Source of the DNA: Candidatus Parvarchaeota archaeon
GTDB taxonomy: Archaea; Nanobdellota; Nanobdellia; Parvarchaeales; Parvarchaeaceae
NCBI GenBank assembly: GCA_023488405.1
Contig: JAMDDW010000041.1
Location: forward strand, 1 to 7,072
Direction of reading: 5' to 3'
Length of the DNA: 7,072 nt
The translations under genes and the position numbers were made by a program. Each line of letters starts with the position of its first letter. Position 1 is the stretch's first letter. The notes beneath the pieces were generated by a model that was not told the DNA's origin, made no database searches, and saw nothing but the letters and a program-made list of their open reading frames with translations. Below, in pieces: positions 6,284 to 7,072 of this stretch.

Positions 6284-7072
6284 ATGCCAGCAAAGTTCGT
6301 AGTAGTACTCGGATCAATAATGAGCGGTTTAGGCAAGGGAGTAGTGTCTTCCTCTATAATGAAAATACTAGACATGTATGATTTTAAGGTTCTTCCAATA
6401 AAATTCGACGGATATTTGAATTATGACTGCGGTACGATGAATCCTTATCGGCATGGAGAGGTCTTTGTATTAGATGACAAGGGAGAAGTGGACATGGATT
6501 TTGGTACGTATGAAAGGTTTCTTAATCGTAGCCTAACAAGCAGTTCCTCTATAACGGGAGGAAAACTTTTCGGCAGTATAATAGAAAAGGAAAGGAAGGG
6601 GGAATATCTCGGTGAGGATGTTCAGGTAATACCACATCTCACGAATGAGATACAAGAAAGAGTAAAGGACTTTGCGGAAAAAAACAAGCTTGATTTTGTT
6701 GTAATAGAAGTTGGGGGAACTGTTGGAGACATTGAAAATGGTTATTTTATAGAGGCAATGAGGCAGCTTTCACTCAAGGAAAAAGTAGTATTTGTTGACG
6801 TTACATACATACCAAGATTAAAAACAGTTGGCGAGCAGAAGAGCAAGCCAACACAATCTGCATTTAGAACATTGATGGGAATGGGTATAATCCCGCAGTT
6901 TTTGATATGTAGGACAGACGGGGAGATGAGTGACAGCATTAGAAAAAAGCTTGCAATGTTCACAAGTCTTGATGAAAGCAGGGTGATAAACGACCCAGAT
7001 ATGGATTCTCCTTATCAATTACCTCAATATTTAATAGATCAGAATTTTGACAAGATACTTTTACAATCGTTC
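6284..7072 (+). CDS. pyrG: CTP synthase, synthetase domain (3' end outside window)
   Basis: CTP synthase makes CTP from UTP, ATP and glutamine-derived ammonia. The 263 codons present, with no in-frame stop, cover nearly all of the N-terminal amidoligase domain; the glutaminase domain lies beyond the window. Numbering runs level with the E. coli enzyme at first: ATP-loop SGLGKG with Lys18, Lys40, Asp42, HGEVFV (57-62), Asp72 and YERF (76-79); Glu142 in EVGGTVGDIE matches E. coli E140, and the UTP-binding block is KSKPTQ (186-191). The Mg-ATP acidic pair and key lysines are kept, so activity is likely. Several near-invariant positions differ: Ser11 for Gly, Gly43 for Pro (DGY instead of DPY), Cys49 for Pro/Ala, and TGG at 91-93 for TTG. 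The stretches HGEVFVLDD and GEQKSKPTQ look closer to eukaryotic CTPS than to E. coli. The ATG at 6284 is set by alignment of its first residues with the family and by the TATA box 28 nt upstream. Confidence 0.93.
   Translation, partial: MPAKFVVVLGSIMSGLGKGVVSSSIMKILDMYDFKVLPIKFDGYLNYDCGTMNPYRHGEVFVLDDKGEVDMDFGTYERFLNRSLTSSSSITGGKLFGSIIEKERKGEYLGEDVQVIPHLTNEIQERVKDFAEKNKLDFVVIEVGGTVGDIENGYFIEAMRQLSLKEKVVFVDVTYIPRLKTVGEQKSKPTQSAFRTLMGMGIIPQFLICRTDGEMSDSIRKKLAMFTSLDESRVINDPDMDSPYQLPQYLIDQNFDKILLQSF

Noticed and set aside
6742..7018. Overlapping minus-strand open frames inside pyrG
   Set aside because: They lie opposite the conserved CTP synthase sequence, have no recognisable product and no start signals.

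Overview
The window reads as chromosome of an AT-rich archaeon. The archaeal signs are an FtsZ1-type ftsZ followed directly by secE (a gene pair common in Euryarchaeota and DPANN archaea), TATA-box promoters instead of bacterial -35/-10 elements, three genes whose TATA box lies about 27-29 nt before the ATG (leaderless transcripts), and heavy use of ATA and AGA/AGG codons. The lineage cannot be fixed from this window. A small-genome DPANN/Micrarchaeota-like organism is a reasonable guess, and the plasma-membrane H+-ATPase would suit an acidic habitat, but both points are inference.

All genes are on the + strand and packed closely. Region 1 (1-1677) has a TATA promoter and Shine-Dalgarno site, then ftsZ (division GTPase) and secE (Sec translocon subunit) 2 nt apart. 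Region 2 (1678-1767) is a 90-nt gap with a weak AT hairpin and a new leaderless promoter. Region 3 (1768-5555) is a tight three-gene unit: a 178-residue soluble protein with a possible PH-like C-terminal half, a type P3A (PMA-like) P-type ATPase starting one base after its stop, and a membrane CTP-dependent polyprenol/lipid kinase of the SEC59/DGK1 family 4 nt further on. Region 4 (5556-6220) is a leaderless gene for an unrecognised seven-helix membrane protein. Region 5 (6221-7072) holds another leaderless promoter and the first 263 codons of CTP synthase (pyrG), cut by the window end.

The common theme is the cell envelope: division, protein export, proton extrusion, lipid-carrier phosphorylation, and CTP supply for that kinase and for lipid synthesis. 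I found no CRISPR array, insertion sequence, tRNA, rRNA, prophage or defence system. The points most worth a second look are the long Asn/Gln-rich N-terminal extension on SecE, the unidentified protein coupled to the proton pump, the unusual substitutions in an otherwise active-looking and partly eukaryote-like CTP synthase, and the regular leaderless promoter spacing. No stretch over 300 bases lacks a gene.
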